Shown in pieces: positions 36,801-45,228 of a DNA stretch of 64,000 nucleotides (position 1 is the stretch's first letter; every line of letters starts with the position of its first letter). The position numbers were made by a program, and so were the translations under genes. The stretch covers positions 21,353 to 85,352 of the forward strand of contig NZ_DHOS01000070.1 of NCBI RefSeq assembly GCF_002410825.1, read 5' to 3'. This DNA is from Proteiniphilum sp. UBA5384. Lineage in GTDB: Bacteria > Bacteroidota > Bacteroidia > Bacteroidales > Dysgonomonadaceae. The notes beneath the pieces are model-generated. The model saw only the letters and a list, made by a program, of their open reading frames with translations, was not told where the DNA came from and ran no database searches.

Positions 36801-37028
36801 GAGAACAATATCCGGCAGATGATTATCGACAAGCGATTCGACCTGATCATCAATATCCCCAAGAATGTGACCAAAAGGGAACTTACCAACGGCTATATTA
36901 TCCGTCGTGGTGCAGTCGATTTTAATATACCGCTGATTACCAACGCCCGTCTTGCCAGTGCCTTTATCACTGCCTTCTGTAATATGGATCAGGAGGATAT
37001 GGAGATAAGGAGTTGGAACGAGTATTAG
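33816..37028 (+). CDS. carB: Carbamoyl-phosphate synthase large subunit (second, tandem copy)
   Basis: 1070 residues, collinear with the first copy from end to end: LLGSGALKIGQAGEFDYSG at the start, EINARLSRSSALASKASG, VLGSGAYRIGSSVEFDWCS near 560, IECNLRASRSFPFVSK, and the MGS-like C-terminus. It is not a fragment or pseudogene. It lies 76 bases after the first copy, in the same direction, behind a low-complexity spacer. Only one carA is present, so both large subunits may share it. One copy may be tuned to arginine and one to pyrimidine demand (inference). Confidence 0.93.
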   Translation: MNKSIKKVILLGSGALKIGQAGEFDYSGSQALKAMREEGIETVLINPNIATIQTSDGVADRVYFLPITPYFVEKVIRKEQPDGILLAFGGQTALNCGAELYQNGILDKYGVRVLGTSVEAIMITEDRDLFVKKLDEIEAKTPASRAVESLEDALSTAHEMGFPIMVRSAYALGGQGSGICTNEEEFIELCKSALSFSNQILVEESLKGWKEIEFEVIRDKNDHCFTVVPMENFDPLGIHTGESIVVAPIITLNKEQIAMLEDIAQRVVRHIGIVGECNIQYAFNAETNDYRIIEINARLSRSSALASKASGYPLAFVAAKLALGYTLDQIGEMGTLNSAYTAPKVDYMIVKIPRWDLNKFYGVSHEIGSSMKSVGEIMSIGQSFEEIIQKGLRMIGQGMHGFVGNREMTFDNVEEALSKPTDMRIFAIADAFEKGYSVGQIETLTKIDPWFLGRLENIYNYSKVLESYNKIEDLSEEVLSEAKRLGFSDFQIARFVENPQGTLEDDLIRVRNRRKALRVTPVVRRINTVASENPEKTNYLYFTYDSDKAFTPLKSGKEPVIVLGSGAYRIGSSVEFDWCSVNAVQTARELGYESVMINYNPETVSTDYDMCDRLYFDELSFERVLDVIDIENPKGVIVSVGGQIPNNLAMKLHRQHVSILGTSPLSIDRAENRHKFSAMLDELGIDQPRWKEMTSFGEIDAFIDEVGFPVLIRPSYVLSGAAMNVCYDKEQMHTFLKMAANVSKEYPVVVSSFLQNAKEIEFDAVARDGEVVEYAISEHVEFAGVHSGDATLVFPAQKLYFETMRRVKKISKRIAKELNISGPFNIQYLAKNNEIKVIECNLRASRSFPFVSKVLKHNFIDTATRIMLDAPFSKPDSSVFDLEYIGVKASQFSFSRLQNTDPVLGVDMSSTGEVGCIGEDFSDAILKSMLSVGYKIPQKGILISSGEMKSKVDLLEACKLLGERGYDLYASHGTQKFLEENGIRATDANWPDEDGENNIRQMIIDKRFDLIINIPKNVTKRELTNGYIIRRGAVDFNIPLITNARLASAFITAFCNMDQEDMEIRSWNEY

Positions 37029-37050
37029 AATAGAATCAAGACATAAGACA

Positions 37051-37097
37051 CAAGAACCAAGACAGATTCAAGATTTACTCTTGGGTCTTGGCTCTTG
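37051..37097. terminator. Hairpin between carB and the convergent acyl-CoA synthetase
   Basis: CAAGAACCAAGAC (37051-37063) and GTCTTGGCTCTTG (37085-37097) form a 13-base stem with one mismatch in the convergent gap. No clear T run; it may act in both directions. Confidence 0.45.
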
Positions 37098-37100
37098 CAT

Positions 37101-38753
37101 CTAAATATATTTAAACCGCCGGATACTTTTTTTGGGCGTTTTTTCAAACTCCTCTTCCCGTATCCGGAAGGAGGAGATTTTACTGTAGGAATGCAGCTGG
37201 GAGTTTACCGCATCAATCACTTGCTGGAAGAAGGCATCCATTCCTTCATCAGCTATTCCTTCTTGCTTAAGTGCATCCCCGTCGGGGACGATCAGCGCGG
37301 TAATCTTCCCGTTTTCACTGATTACCAGCGTTTCACTCACAAACGGAGAGCTATTGAGTTTCTCTTCAATCTCTTCGGGATAGATATTCTGTCCGGAGGG
37401 TCCTAATATCATATTTTTGTTCCTTCCCCTGATAAAGAGGAATTTGTCGCTGTCCATCGTTCCCAGGTCACCGGTCCTCAGCCAGCCGTCCCCGGTGAAC
37501 GCTTCTTGGGTGGCTTCCTCATTTTTGTAATACCCCAGCATCACGTTACTGCCACGGGTGAGGATCTCACCGACGATACGTTGCGGGTCTTCGGAGTCGA
37601 TCTTCACTTCCATCCTGTCCACCACCTTTCCACTGGAACGCTCTTTGTACCTGGTCCAGTAGGCATAAGAAATCAAAGGACCGCATTCAGTCATTCCATA
37701 TCCTACGGTATAGGGGAATTTGATTTTTTTCAAGAATTTCTCCACATCGAGATTGAGGGCTGCACCGCCAATCACGACCTCTACCAGTTCTCCGCCGAAG
37801 AAGTCAACCATCGACCTGCGTATTTTGTCATATATTACATTATTCAACAAGGGTATCTTTACCAGTGTTTTAATCATTCCTTGTTCCAGCTTGGGGAGAA
37901 CACTCCGGCTCACGATCTTTTCTATGATAAGAGGAACAGCCAACACCAATTTGGGTCTCACTTTGGAGAACATCTCTCCCAATACTTGTGGAGAAGGAGT
38001 TTTTCCCAGGAAATGGATATGACAACCCATGGAGATGGAATTAAGTACCTCGAATGCAAGGCCATAAGTATGCGCCATAGGTAACATGCATACGATGTTG
38101 TCCCCCGATTCTATAAATGGCAGGCTGTCGTTTGCGAATTTAGTGTTCGACCAGAGGCTCCTGTAGGGAATCATGACCCCCTTGGGACTGCTGGTCGTGC
38201 CGGAGGTGTAATTGATCACGGCTAGTTCTTCCGGCTTGTCGGTACGGAAAACAATGTCATTGACAAAAAAACCTTTGCTATATTTTTTGTTGAAATAGGA
38301 AGGTGCATTTATATCGAATTGCTTCAATTCCTCGCAACCGGTTTTCAATAATGAGAAATCATCAAGCAAAAAAACGGTTTCTACCTTTGGAATACTGTTC
38401 TCATCTATCTCGCTCCAAATGGATTCATCGACAAAAAGCATTTTCGAATCGGAATGATCCACGATAAATTGTATGCTGGCCTTGTCAAATTCATGAAGGA
38501 TACTTACCGACACAGCTCCATAGGAGAGGGTGGCAAAAAAGGTGATCGCCCACCGCGCGGAGTTCTTGCCACATACCGAGATCTTGTCGCCCCGTTGAAC
38601 CCCGGCTGATTTGAAATAATCATGTAGCCGGTCTATTTCCCGGGCAAAATCCTTGTAGTAAAAGGAAATCCCTTGGAAATCAGTCATTGCCGGCATTTCC
38701 CAGTGATTACGTATGCTTTGCTCAATCAGGCCTAAAAAACTGTTTTGATTCAT
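37101..38753 (-). CDS. AMP-dependent long-chain acyl-CoA synthetase
   Basis: 550 residues, ANL superfamily. The ATP loop is YTSGTTSSPKG (about 190-200), followed by the A5 motif GYGMTECGP (about 348), A7 TGDLG (about 425) and A8 FIRGRNKNMI. The last lysine motif KTPKKSIRRFKY is present. No signal peptide. It activates fatty acids as acyl-AMP then acyl-CoA on the inner face of the membrane; chain-length preference cannot be read. It is a single gene, convergent with carB. Confidence 0.93.
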   Translation of the reverse strand: MNQNSFLGLIEQSIRNHWEMPAMTDFQGISFYYKDFAREIDRLHDYFKSAGVQRGDKISVCGKNSARWAITFFATLSYGAVSVSILHEFDKASIQFIVDHSDSKMLFVDESIWSEIDENSIPKVETVFLLDDFSLLKTGCEELKQFDINAPSYFNKKYSKGFFVNDIVFRTDKPEELAVINYTSGTTSSPKGVMIPYRSLWSNTKFANDSLPFIESGDNIVCMLPMAHTYGLAFEVLNSISMGCHIHFLGKTPSPQVLGEMFSKVRPKLVLAVPLIIEKIVSRSVLPKLEQGMIKTLVKIPLLNNVIYDKIRRSMVDFFGGELVEVVIGGAALNLDVEKFLKKIKFPYTVGYGMTECGPLISYAYWTRYKERSSGKVVDRMEVKIDSEDPQRIVGEILTRGSNVMLGYYKNEEATQEAFTGDGWLRTGDLGTMDSDKFLFIRGRNKNMILGPSGQNIYPEEIEEKLNSSPFVSETLVISENGKITALIVPDGDALKQEGIADEGMDAFFQQVIDAVNSQLHSYSKISSFRIREEEFEKTPKKSIRRFKYI

Positions 38754-38927
38754 TATTTTATAATTTAACTTTCAGAATCGTACAATCTTACAAACAATCA
38801 CATAGATGATTTGTTTATTGATATCTGTTACAAATATCGGCATTTTTTCTTTGGATAGAGACAAAATATTTAATTTTACTCAATAACTGTGATAAAATTT
38901 CATATTCAAAAATATTTGTTATACTTT

Positions 38928-38935
38928 TACGTTTG
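38928..38935 (+). promoter_or_regulatory. Promoter -7 element of the DoxX gene and the downstream cluster
   Basis: TACGTTTG matches TAnnTTTG, 62 bases before the DoxX start. The 243-base gap 38754-38996 is otherwise A+T-rich with no gene visible. Confidence 0.5.
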
Positions 38936-38996
38936 CATTCTCGAGCAATGTGAAATCAAAAAGAAGCGAGGTGAAATTTATTTAGTCAGATAAGAA

Positions 38997-39476
38997 ATGC
39001 AATCGACACATTACAACAAATTACAACGATACGCACTGCTTATATTACGTGTTTTAATAGGGTGGTATTTTTTATACGAGGGATTGTCAAAGGTATTTAC
39101 CCCTAACTGGTCAGCCTATGGATATTTGATTGATTCAAAAGGTATTTTCGCACCTTTTTTTGTGGGGCTTGCCGAAAACCCGACATTACTCGGGATTACC
39201 AATTTCATTAATATGTGGGGATTGACGGCTGTGGGGCTTTCACTTATCCTGGGGCTTTTTACAAGAATCGGTTATATTGGGGCGATGATCTTTTTATTGC
39301 TCTTTTACCTTTCACATCCACCTTTATTATTTGCAGATTATATTTTACCCACCGAAGGCTCTTACCTCTGGGTGGACAGAAATTTGATATTATTGGTGAC
39401 TGTAGCGGTATTAATGCTGTTCCCGGCCTCCAGGGAGGTAGGTGTAGACAGCGTGCTCTTCCGTAAGAGTAGATAG
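38997..39476 (+). CDS. DoxX family membrane protein
   Basis: 159 residues with four membrane helices. The start RVLIGWYFLYEGLSKVF is the DoxX signature. Its gene is 12 bases before the first Gfo/Idh/MocA gene, so it probably belongs to the 3-keto-glycoside cluster, perhaps passing electrons from a sugar dehydrogenase to quinone (inference). Confidence 0.85.
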   Translation: MQSTHYNKLQRYALLILRVLIGWYFLYEGLSKVFTPNWSAYGYLIDSKGIFAPFFVGLAENPTLLGITNFINMWGLTAVGLSLILGLFTRIGYIGAMIFLLLFYLSHPPLLFADYILPTEGSYLWVDRNLILLVTVAVLMLFPASREVGVDSVLFRKSR

Positions 39477-39488
39477 ACTTTTATTTTT

Positions 39489-41156
39489 ATGAACGAAGAA
39501 GAAAAAGAGATAAACAATCAGGGCGAAAGTAAAACCCCATCGGCAAAAGAGGTCTCTCAAGGGCGTCGTGACGCACTCAAAGCAATTGCTACCGTGCCGG
39601 TATTAGGTGCCATGGCTTATGGGGTTTACAGGAAGAAAAAATCAGAGACCTCTAACCGGAATGCGGCTGAAATGTTCCGCTTCCGGAGCGATGTGGCTCC
39701 TTATTCCTCCACTGCTTCCGATGCGGAAGTGATTCGTGTGGGTATTATCGGTTCAGGTATCAGGGGAACGCAATTGATGCACGGGCTGGGATTTGCTACG
39801 CCGCAGTATGTGCAAGGGTTGATTGAACAGTCAAAGGCCAATTCAGCCAATACGCGTTTTCAGGATTTTAAGGAGCAGGAAGACCTCCGGATAGTAATTA
39901 CGGCAGTCTGTGATATTTTTGACGTCCACGCAGATGATGCGGTGAAAGCGGGTGCGAACATCCACCGTGAAGGGGTAGGGGGGACAATGGGACCAACTCC
40001 CAAGCGTTACCTCCATTATCAGGAATTATTGGCGGCGCCCGATGTGGATGCTGTGGTGATAGCGTCACCCGACCACTGGCATGGCACCATGGCGATGGAT
40101 GCTATCAAGGCGGGTAAGCACGTATATGTGGAAAAACCGATGACATGGACTGTGCCTGAAACTTATGCAATTCGCTCTTTGGCGAAAAGCAATCCCCATC
40201 TGGTATTTCAGTTGGGACACCAAAATAGGCAGATTGAGGCTTATGAGCGGGCGCGCCAGATTATTGAAAAAGGATTACTTGGCAAGATTTCTCTGATAGA
40301 GACCGGTACCAACCGCAATGATCCTAATGGAGCGTGGGTTTACCCCATCCATAAGGATGCCAATCCGAAGACCATCGACTGGAAGCAGTTCGAAGGAGAT
40401 CCCGACAGGATAAAAGAATATATGGATTATATGACCTCGGCCGGGTTGTCGAAGTATGTGGGACCGGATTCCCGTGACAAGTTCAGCTTGGAGAGGTTCT
40501 TCCGCTGGCGTTGTTGGTGGGATTACAGTACTGGATTGAGTGGCGACCTGCTGACACACGAATATGATGCGATGAATCAGATTCTTCATCTGGGGATTCC
40601 CTCATCGGCTTCTTCGTCGGGAGGTGTTTATTTCTTTAAGGACGGACGTACCGTGCCCGATGTATTACAGACTGTATTCGAATTTGGGGACCGGGAACTC
40701 ACTATGTTATACTCCGCCACGCTGGCCAGCCAGTTTAACCGGAGCCGTAAGATCATGGGGCACGACGCGACTATGGAGGTGGGAAACACTCTCACCGTGA
40801 CAGTGGACCCGCGCTCGGAACAATACCGGAAACAAATCGATCAGGGAATCGTGAAGCCGGGAGAACCTTTTTATAACTATATCCCGGGAAAAAGCGTGGA
40901 TGCTGTTTCTACCGCTACCGAGAAATATTTTGCAGAGCGGGGATTGCTTTATTCATTCATCGGTGGAAAGCGGTATAATACTACTTTCCTTCATTTGAAG
41001 GAATGGCTCGAATGCATTCGGAGTGGCAAACAACCATCATGTGGTATCGACCGGGGATTTGAAGAAGCGATCACTGCCCATATGGGAACCCGGGCATACC
41101 TTGAAGGGCGGACCATGTATTGGGATAAGGATAAGGAAGAAATAACCAGGGAATAA
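39489..41156 (+). CDS. Gfo/Idh/MocA family oxidoreductase with Tat-like leader (first copy)
   Basis: 555 residues. An unusually long N-terminus (about 25 residues) precedes the twin-arginine-like GRRDALKAIATVPVLGAMAY, so export by Tat is likely. The Rossmann fold starts at VGIIGSGIRGTQL (about residue 87), with the signature EKPMTWT (about 218; the conserved Glu-Lys-Pro) and HQNRQ. The catalytic domain follows to the C-terminus. In the cluster it probably oxidises C3 of a sugar, or reduces the 3-keto product, using bound NAD(P). Confidence 0.9.
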   Translation: MNEEEKEINNQGESKTPSAKEVSQGRRDALKAIATVPVLGAMAYGVYRKKKSETSNRNAAEMFRFRSDVAPYSSTASDAEVIRVGIIGSGIRGTQLMHGLGFATPQYVQGLIEQSKANSANTRFQDFKEQEDLRIVITAVCDIFDVHADDAVKAGANIHREGVGGTMGPTPKRYLHYQELLAAPDVDAVVIASPDHWHGTMAMDAIKAGKHVYVEKPMTWTVPETYAIRSLAKSNPHLVFQLGHQNRQIEAYERARQIIEKGLLGKISLIETGTNRNDPNGAWVYPIHKDANPKTIDWKQFEGDPDRIKEYMDYMTSAGLSKYVGPDSRDKFSLERFFRWRCWWDYSTGLSGDLLTHEYDAMNQILHLGIPSSASSSGGVYFFKDGRTVPDVLQTVFEFGDRELTMLYSATLASQFNRSRKIMGHDATMEVGNTLTVTVDPRSEQYRKQIDQGIVKPGEPFYNYIPGKSVDAVSTATEKYFAERGLLYSFIGGKRYNTTFLHLKEWLECIRSGKQPSCGIDRGFEEAITAHMGTRAYLEGRTMYWDKDKEEITRE

Positions 41157-41195
41157 ATATCAAAAACGTAAAGTTTAATCCAAAAAAAAGTACTT

Positions 41196-42665
41196 ATGTC
41201 ATCAAAAATTTCAAGAAGAAAATTCTTAGAAACCGGAGCGATAGCAGCTGCCGGACTAACGGTTGTACCTTCTTCGGTACTGGGAAAGAGTATGGGTTAC
41301 AAGGCCCCAAGCGACAAACTTAACATTGTTGGTGTGGGAATTGGAGGAATGGGAAATGCTAACCTGAAACAACTGACGAGTGAAAATATTATCGGACTCT
41401 GCGATGTAGACTGGAAATACAGCAAGCATGTATTTGATGAACATCCCAATGCGAAGAAGTATTATGACTATCGGAAGATGTACGATGAATTGGGTAAATC
41501 TATCGATGGAGTAGTAGTCGCTACTGCCGACCATACGCACGCACTTATCGCTGCTGATGCCATGACGATGGGAAAACACGTTTATGTACAAAAACCGCTT
41601 ACCCACAGTGTGTATGAATCACGCTTGCTAACGAAACTGGCCGAAAAATATAAAGTGGCTACCAGTATGGGGAACCAGGGTTCTTCCGGTGCCGGCGTAC
41701 GCCAGGTGATCGACTGGATTAGAGACGGACAGATCGGTGAAGTGACCCGTGTGGATACTTTTACAGACAGACCCATCTGGCCCCAGGGATTAATGACTCC
41801 TAAAAAAGTAGACAAAGTTCCTTCCACATTGAACTGGGACCTTTTTATCGGACCGGCCAACAAACGCCCGTTCAATGAAATTTATCACCCGTGGAACTGG
41901 CGCGGATGGTGGGATTTCGGTACAGGTGCCTTGGGTGATATGGCATGCCATATTCTTCATCCGGTGTTTAAGGGATTGAACCTTGGATATCCTACAAAAG
42001 TACAAGGATCGTCCACCATGCTGCTAACCGACTGTGCTCCCAATGCGCAGATGGTGAAGTATGTGTTCCCGCAACGGGATAACCTCCCTAAAGTGGGTAT
42101 GCCCGAAGTGGAAGTAACCTGGTACGACGGAGGGCTCACTCCCATGCGTCCTGAAGGTGTTCCCGCAGGTAAAAACCTCAATAATTCCGGTGGAGGCGCT
42201 ATCTTCTACGGAACGAAAGATACGTTGATTTGTGGTTGCTACGGAAAAGATCCATGGTTGGTATCCGGACGTAATCCCAATTCTCCGAAAACACAGCGTG
42301 AAGTAACCCTCTCACACGAAATGGATTGGGTGCGTGCTTGTAAGGAGTCTCCCGCAAACCGTGTTGAAACAGCTTCTCCGTTCTCGGAGGCAGGTCCGTT
42401 CAATGAAATGGTGGTAATGGGTGTATTGGCTGTAAGACTGCAATCTCTGAACCAGGAATTGCATTGGGATGGTCAAAATATGAAATTCACCAATATCCCA
42501 GCTGATGCCACTATCAAGACCATTGTAGAAGACGGGTTCAAGATCACCGACGGTCACCCTACATTCGACAAGAGTTGGACAGACCCCGTAAATGCGATTG
42601 AGTATGCCAATGAAATGATCAAGCATACTTATAAAAATGGATGGAAATTACCGGATATGCCTTAA
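41196..42665 (+). CDS. Gfo/Idh/MocA family oxidoreductase with Tat signal (second copy)
   Basis: 489 residues. A clear Tat signal SRRKFLETGAIAAAGLTVVP (residues 6-25) is followed by the NAD(P)-binding VGVGIGGMGNANL (about 47) and the signature QKPLTHS (about 134), where Gln replaces the usual Glu of EKP. HPWNWRGWWDFGTGALGDM is a segment shared with periplasmic members of the family. It is similar in size and type to the preceding gene (40 bases upstream), so the two may act as an oxidase-reductase pair on a 3-keto sugar. Confidence 0.9.
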   Translation: MSSKISRRKFLETGAIAAAGLTVVPSSVLGKSMGYKAPSDKLNIVGVGIGGMGNANLKQLTSENIIGLCDVDWKYSKHVFDEHPNAKKYYDYRKMYDELGKSIDGVVVATADHTHALIAADAMTMGKHVYVQKPLTHSVYESRLLTKLAEKYKVATSMGNQGSSGAGVRQVIDWIRDGQIGEVTRVDTFTDRPIWPQGLMTPKKVDKVPSTLNWDLFIGPANKRPFNEIYHPWNWRGWWDFGTGALGDMACHILHPVFKGLNLGYPTKVQGSSTMLLTDCAPNAQMVKYVFPQRDNLPKVGMPEVEVTWYDGGLTPMRPEGVPAGKNLNNSGGGAIFYGTKDTLICGCYGKDPWLVSGRNPNSPKTQREVTLSHEMDWVRACKESPANRVETASPFSEAGPFNEMVVMGVLAVRLQSLNQELHWDGQNMKFTNIPADATIKTIVEDGFKITDGHPTFDKSWTDPVNAIEYANEMIKHTYKNGWKLPDMP

Positions 42666-42685
42666 TTGGTTGGACAGTATCAGAA

Positions 42686-42716
42686 GGAACAGCGGCGGAA
42701 TTCCCGCCGCTATTCC
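42686..42716 (+). terminator. Strong hairpin between the second oxidoreductase and the DUF1080 gene
   Basis: AGCGGCGG and CCGCCGCT pair around AATTC, extended outward by AGGAA and TTCCT. There is no T run, so partial termination, attenuation or mRNA protection are all possible. Confidence 0.45.
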
Positions 42717-42766
42717 TTCCAAATGTTAAAAATTAATTATCAGTTTAATTAAAAGAAAAATAAGTT

Positions 42767-43645
42767 ATGAAGAAATTAGTTTATGGATTAAGTTGTTGTA
42801 TGGTAGCAAGTGTATTGGTGGCTTGCGGCGGCGGTGCAAAAAAAACGGAAGCCGCTGCTAATGAAACTGAAACTACGGAAAATGCCGGACCGGAATATAC
42901 TGTATTGGATAATCCTCAGGTTGATTTATCTGGATTCGAGACAGATAAAGATGGCTATACCGTGATCTTCAACGGAAAAGATTTCACCGGCTGGAGAGGA
43001 TATGGAAAAGAAAATGTACCGGCAAGATGGACCATTGAAGATGGCGCCATCAAATTTAACGGTTCCGGTGGCGGAGAAGCACAGGACAAACAAGAAGGTG
43101 GAGATATTATCTTTGCCCATAAGTTTAAAAACTTCGAACTGCTATTTGACTGGAAAGTAGCCAAAGGAAGCAACTCAGGCGTGCTTTATCTTGCACAGGA
43201 AGTGACTTCAACCGATAAAGACGGGAACCAAAGATTAGAACCCATCTATATCTCTGCTCCGGAATATCAGGTACTGGATAATGAGAACCATCCCGATGCT
43301 AAATTGGGTAAGGATAACAACCGTCAATCCTCATCATTGTATGACATGATTCCTGCGGTTCCCCAAAACTCCAAACCTTTTGGAGAATGGAACACCGGTA
43401 AGGTGATGATCTATAAGGGTACTGTAATACATGGACAGAACGGTGAGGACGTAGTTGAATATCACCTGTGGACACAACAGTGGACAGACATGTTGCAGGC
43501 AAGTAAATTCAGCCAGGAAAAATGGCCGTTGGCTTTTGAATTGCTGAACAATTGCGGTGGTGAAAACCACGAAGGCTATATTGGTTTCCAGGATCATGGC
43601 GACGATGTATGGTTCAAGAATATCAGGGTTAAAATTTTAGATTAA
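42767..43645 (+). CDS. DUF1080 (3-keto-disaccharide hydrolase domain) lipoprotein
   Basis: 292 residues. The lipobox LVACGGG puts the lipid Cys at about residue 20. A single DUF1080 domain (about 60-290) has the usual NGKDFTGWRGYG start, a concanavalin-like beta-sandwich, and family segments NFELLFDWKV, NSGVLYLAQE and PLAFELLNNCGG. The Pfam name links the domain to hydrolysis of 3-keto sugars. Together with the two dehydrogenases and the TIM-barrel lipoprotein it matches the layout known from Bacteroides thetaiotaomicron (BT2156-BT2160 region, from memory). Confidence 0.9.
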   Translation: MKKLVYGLSCCMVASVLVACGGGAKKTEAAANETETTENAGPEYTVLDNPQVDLSGFETDKDGYTVIFNGKDFTGWRGYGKENVPARWTIEDGAIKFNGSGGGEAQDKQEGGDIIFAHKFKNFELLFDWKVAKGSNSGVLYLAQEVTSTDKDGNQRLEPIYISAPEYQVLDNENHPDAKLGKDNNRQSSSLYDMIPAVPQNSKPFGEWNTGKVMIYKGTVIHGQNGEDVVEYHLWTQQWTDMLQASKFSQEKWPLAFELLNNCGGENHEGYIGFQDHGDDVWFKNIRVKILD

Positions 43646-43660
43646 TTTTATCGAATAACA

Positions 43661-43699
43661 GGAAAGAATATTTCTGCCGACAGGTGGGAATATTCTTTT
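43661..43699 (+). terminator. Hairpin between the DUF1080 and TIM-barrel genes
   Basis: GGAAAGAATATTT (43661-43673) and GAATATTCTTTTC (43688-43700) pair over about ten bases, with TT at the 3' side. Probably a partial terminator or stabilising structure within the operon. Confidence 0.4.
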
Positions 43700-43717
43700 C
43701 GTTAAATAAAGTATACA

Positions 43718-44614
43718 ATGAAAAAACATTCACTTTTATTGATTGCTATATTACAGGTAGGACTGTTCGTTTTGCCGGCCTGCAATCAGAAACAGCCAAA
43801 AGAAGCACAGAAAGAAAAAAAAGAAATTTATCTTCAACTCTATTCGGTGCGTGACGATATCAAGGCCGATTATGAAGGTACTATCGCCAAAGTGGCCGAA
43901 ATAGGATATACGGGAGTAGAACTTGCCGGTTACGCTGACGGATTATTTTATGGATTGACTCCTGCTGAATTCAAGAAATCGATTGAAGATGTGGGAATGG
44001 AAGTGCTCTCTTCCCATATTGCAAGGCCATTGGCTGACAATCCGGCTGAAACCAACTGGGATGAAACATGGACATGGTGGGATACCGCTATTCAGGCACA
44101 TAAAGAAGCAGGCATGAAATATATTGTCTTTCCCTGGATGAAGACTCCTGCCACATTAGCCGAGTTGCAAGCTTACTGCGATTATTACAACCAGATAGGT
44201 GAAAAATGTAATGCTGCCGGCCTTCGTTTCGGTTATCACAACCATAATTTCGAATTTCAGGAAATTGAAGGCGAATTGATGTATGATTACATGCTCAATC
44301 ATACTGATCCGGCTAAAGTATTTTTCCAGATGGACGTATACTGGTTAGGTGAGGGTGGTAAAAATCCCGTGGATTATTTCAATAGCTACCCCGGTCGTTT
44401 CGAGCTGCTCCATATTAAGGACGAACTCGAACTGGGCAGGAGCGGTAAGGTGGATTTTGAAAATATCTATAATAATGCCGAAACCTCAGGTGCCAAGTAT
44501 ATGATCGTGGAAGTAGAAAGATATACCGAAGGTTTGACCCCTCTCGAAAGTATAAAGGAAAGCTACGATTTTTTGAATGATGCTCCTTACGTGAAAGTAA
44601 GCTATTCGAAATAA
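43718..44614 (+). CDS. Sugar phosphate isomerase/epimerase-like TIM-barrel lipoprotein
   Basis: 298 residues. The lipobox LPACNQ gives a lipid Cys at about residue 22. The xylose isomerase-like barrel carries LYSVRDD, a metal-site GYHNHNFEF (about 167), FQMDVYWLGEGG and LLHIKDEL, and a last glutamate in MIVEVERY. Exported barrels of this type accompany DUF1080 and Gfo/Idh/MocA proteins and may isomerise, eliminate or hydrate a 3-keto sugar. Last gene of the cluster; mobile-element debris follows. Confidence 0.88.
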   Translation: MKKHSLLLIAILQVGLFVLPACNQKQPKEAQKEKKEIYLQLYSVRDDIKADYEGTIAKVAEIGYTGVELAGYADGLFYGLTPAEFKKSIEDVGMEVLSSHIARPLADNPAETNWDETWTWWDTAIQAHKEAGMKYIVFPWMKTPATLAELQAYCDYYNQIGEKCNAAGLRFGYHNHNFEFQEIEGELMYDYMLNHTDPAKVFFQMDVYWLGEGGKNPVDYFNSYPGRFELLHIKDELELGRSGKVDFENIYNNAETSGAKYMIVEVERYTEGLTPLESIKESYDFLNDAPYVKVSYSK

Positions 44615-44737
44615 CCACTTTCCGCTTATACGGGATATCAAAAAAACCGGACATCCAGTGGAGGGCACTGAAAAAGGTTCAATATTTCAGCCTAGTCCTT
44701 TTTGGCTCTACTAAAAATAAAGTTCGCCCGATTCCTT

Positions 44738-44905
44738 TCATTGGATTTGGCGAACTTTCTTCAACTCTGCATTTTTGGCTCCTTCCTTGTAATACCCTTG
44801 CTTTCTAGAACAGTTTGTGCATTTTCCAACATCAAAGTAATAGACCATCGCCTGATTCTTTCCCCGGTCCTTTTTTGGACTTTCCACCTGTATGACGCAT
44901 TCGGC
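44738..44905 (-). pseudogene. IS1182-type transposase remnant
   Basis: The minus-strand frame reads DRGKNQAMVYYFDVGKCTNC then SRKQGYYKEGAKNAELKK. This closely resembles the YYFDVEKCxxCPLKEGCYKEGAK segment that I know from IS1182-type transposases. Only about 55 codons survive, without catalytic residues, ending in a stop at 44738. It abuts the RHS remnant on the other strand. Confidence 0.6.
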
Positions 44906-45228
44906 TGTCCCGCGGTGACGGAAACCTATTCCTATGACTACAATGTACGCAGCTGGCTGACACGGATAAACGGGCCGAAGTTCGACCAGACGCTGGCTTA
45001 TAACACGACAATGAATAAAGTGACACCAATCACGCCACAGTACGGTGGCAATATCAGCGCCATGAAGTGGAGGTCGGGCGATGAGACCGTAGAACGGGGC
45101 TAGCGGTTCACCTATTACACCTATAGCGGTAATAAACTGACAAAAGTCACAGATGCGGTTACAACCCCGATCACCTACCCGCAAGCGTTCCACTTCGTGG
45201 ACGGGGCCAACGCCGACAATGAACAAGA
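44888..45228 (+). pseudogene. RHS/YD-repeat protein remnant
   Basis: The plus strand encodes LYDAFGCPAVTETYSYDYNV then RSWLTRINGPKFDQTLAYNT, GGNISAMKWRSGDETVERG, an in-frame TAG (45101-45103), RFTYYTYSGNKL and FVDGANADNEQE. These are the repeated elements of Bacteroidota RHS proteins (ETYTYNVRSWLT, GNISxMxWK, FVDGANxDNE). Both ends are missing and an internal stop has replaced the usual Tyr after RG. The sequence breaks off abruptly at about 45228 where the relaxase fragment begins. Confidence 0.75.

Noticed and set aside
37095..38084. Long plus-strand frames across the acyl-CoA synthetase
   Set aside because: Antisense shadows; the minus-strand protein has all ANL motifs in order.
44738..45226. 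A single 162-residue protein on the minus strand
   Set aside because: Only its last third is transposase-like; the rest is the antisense of the RHS remnant.
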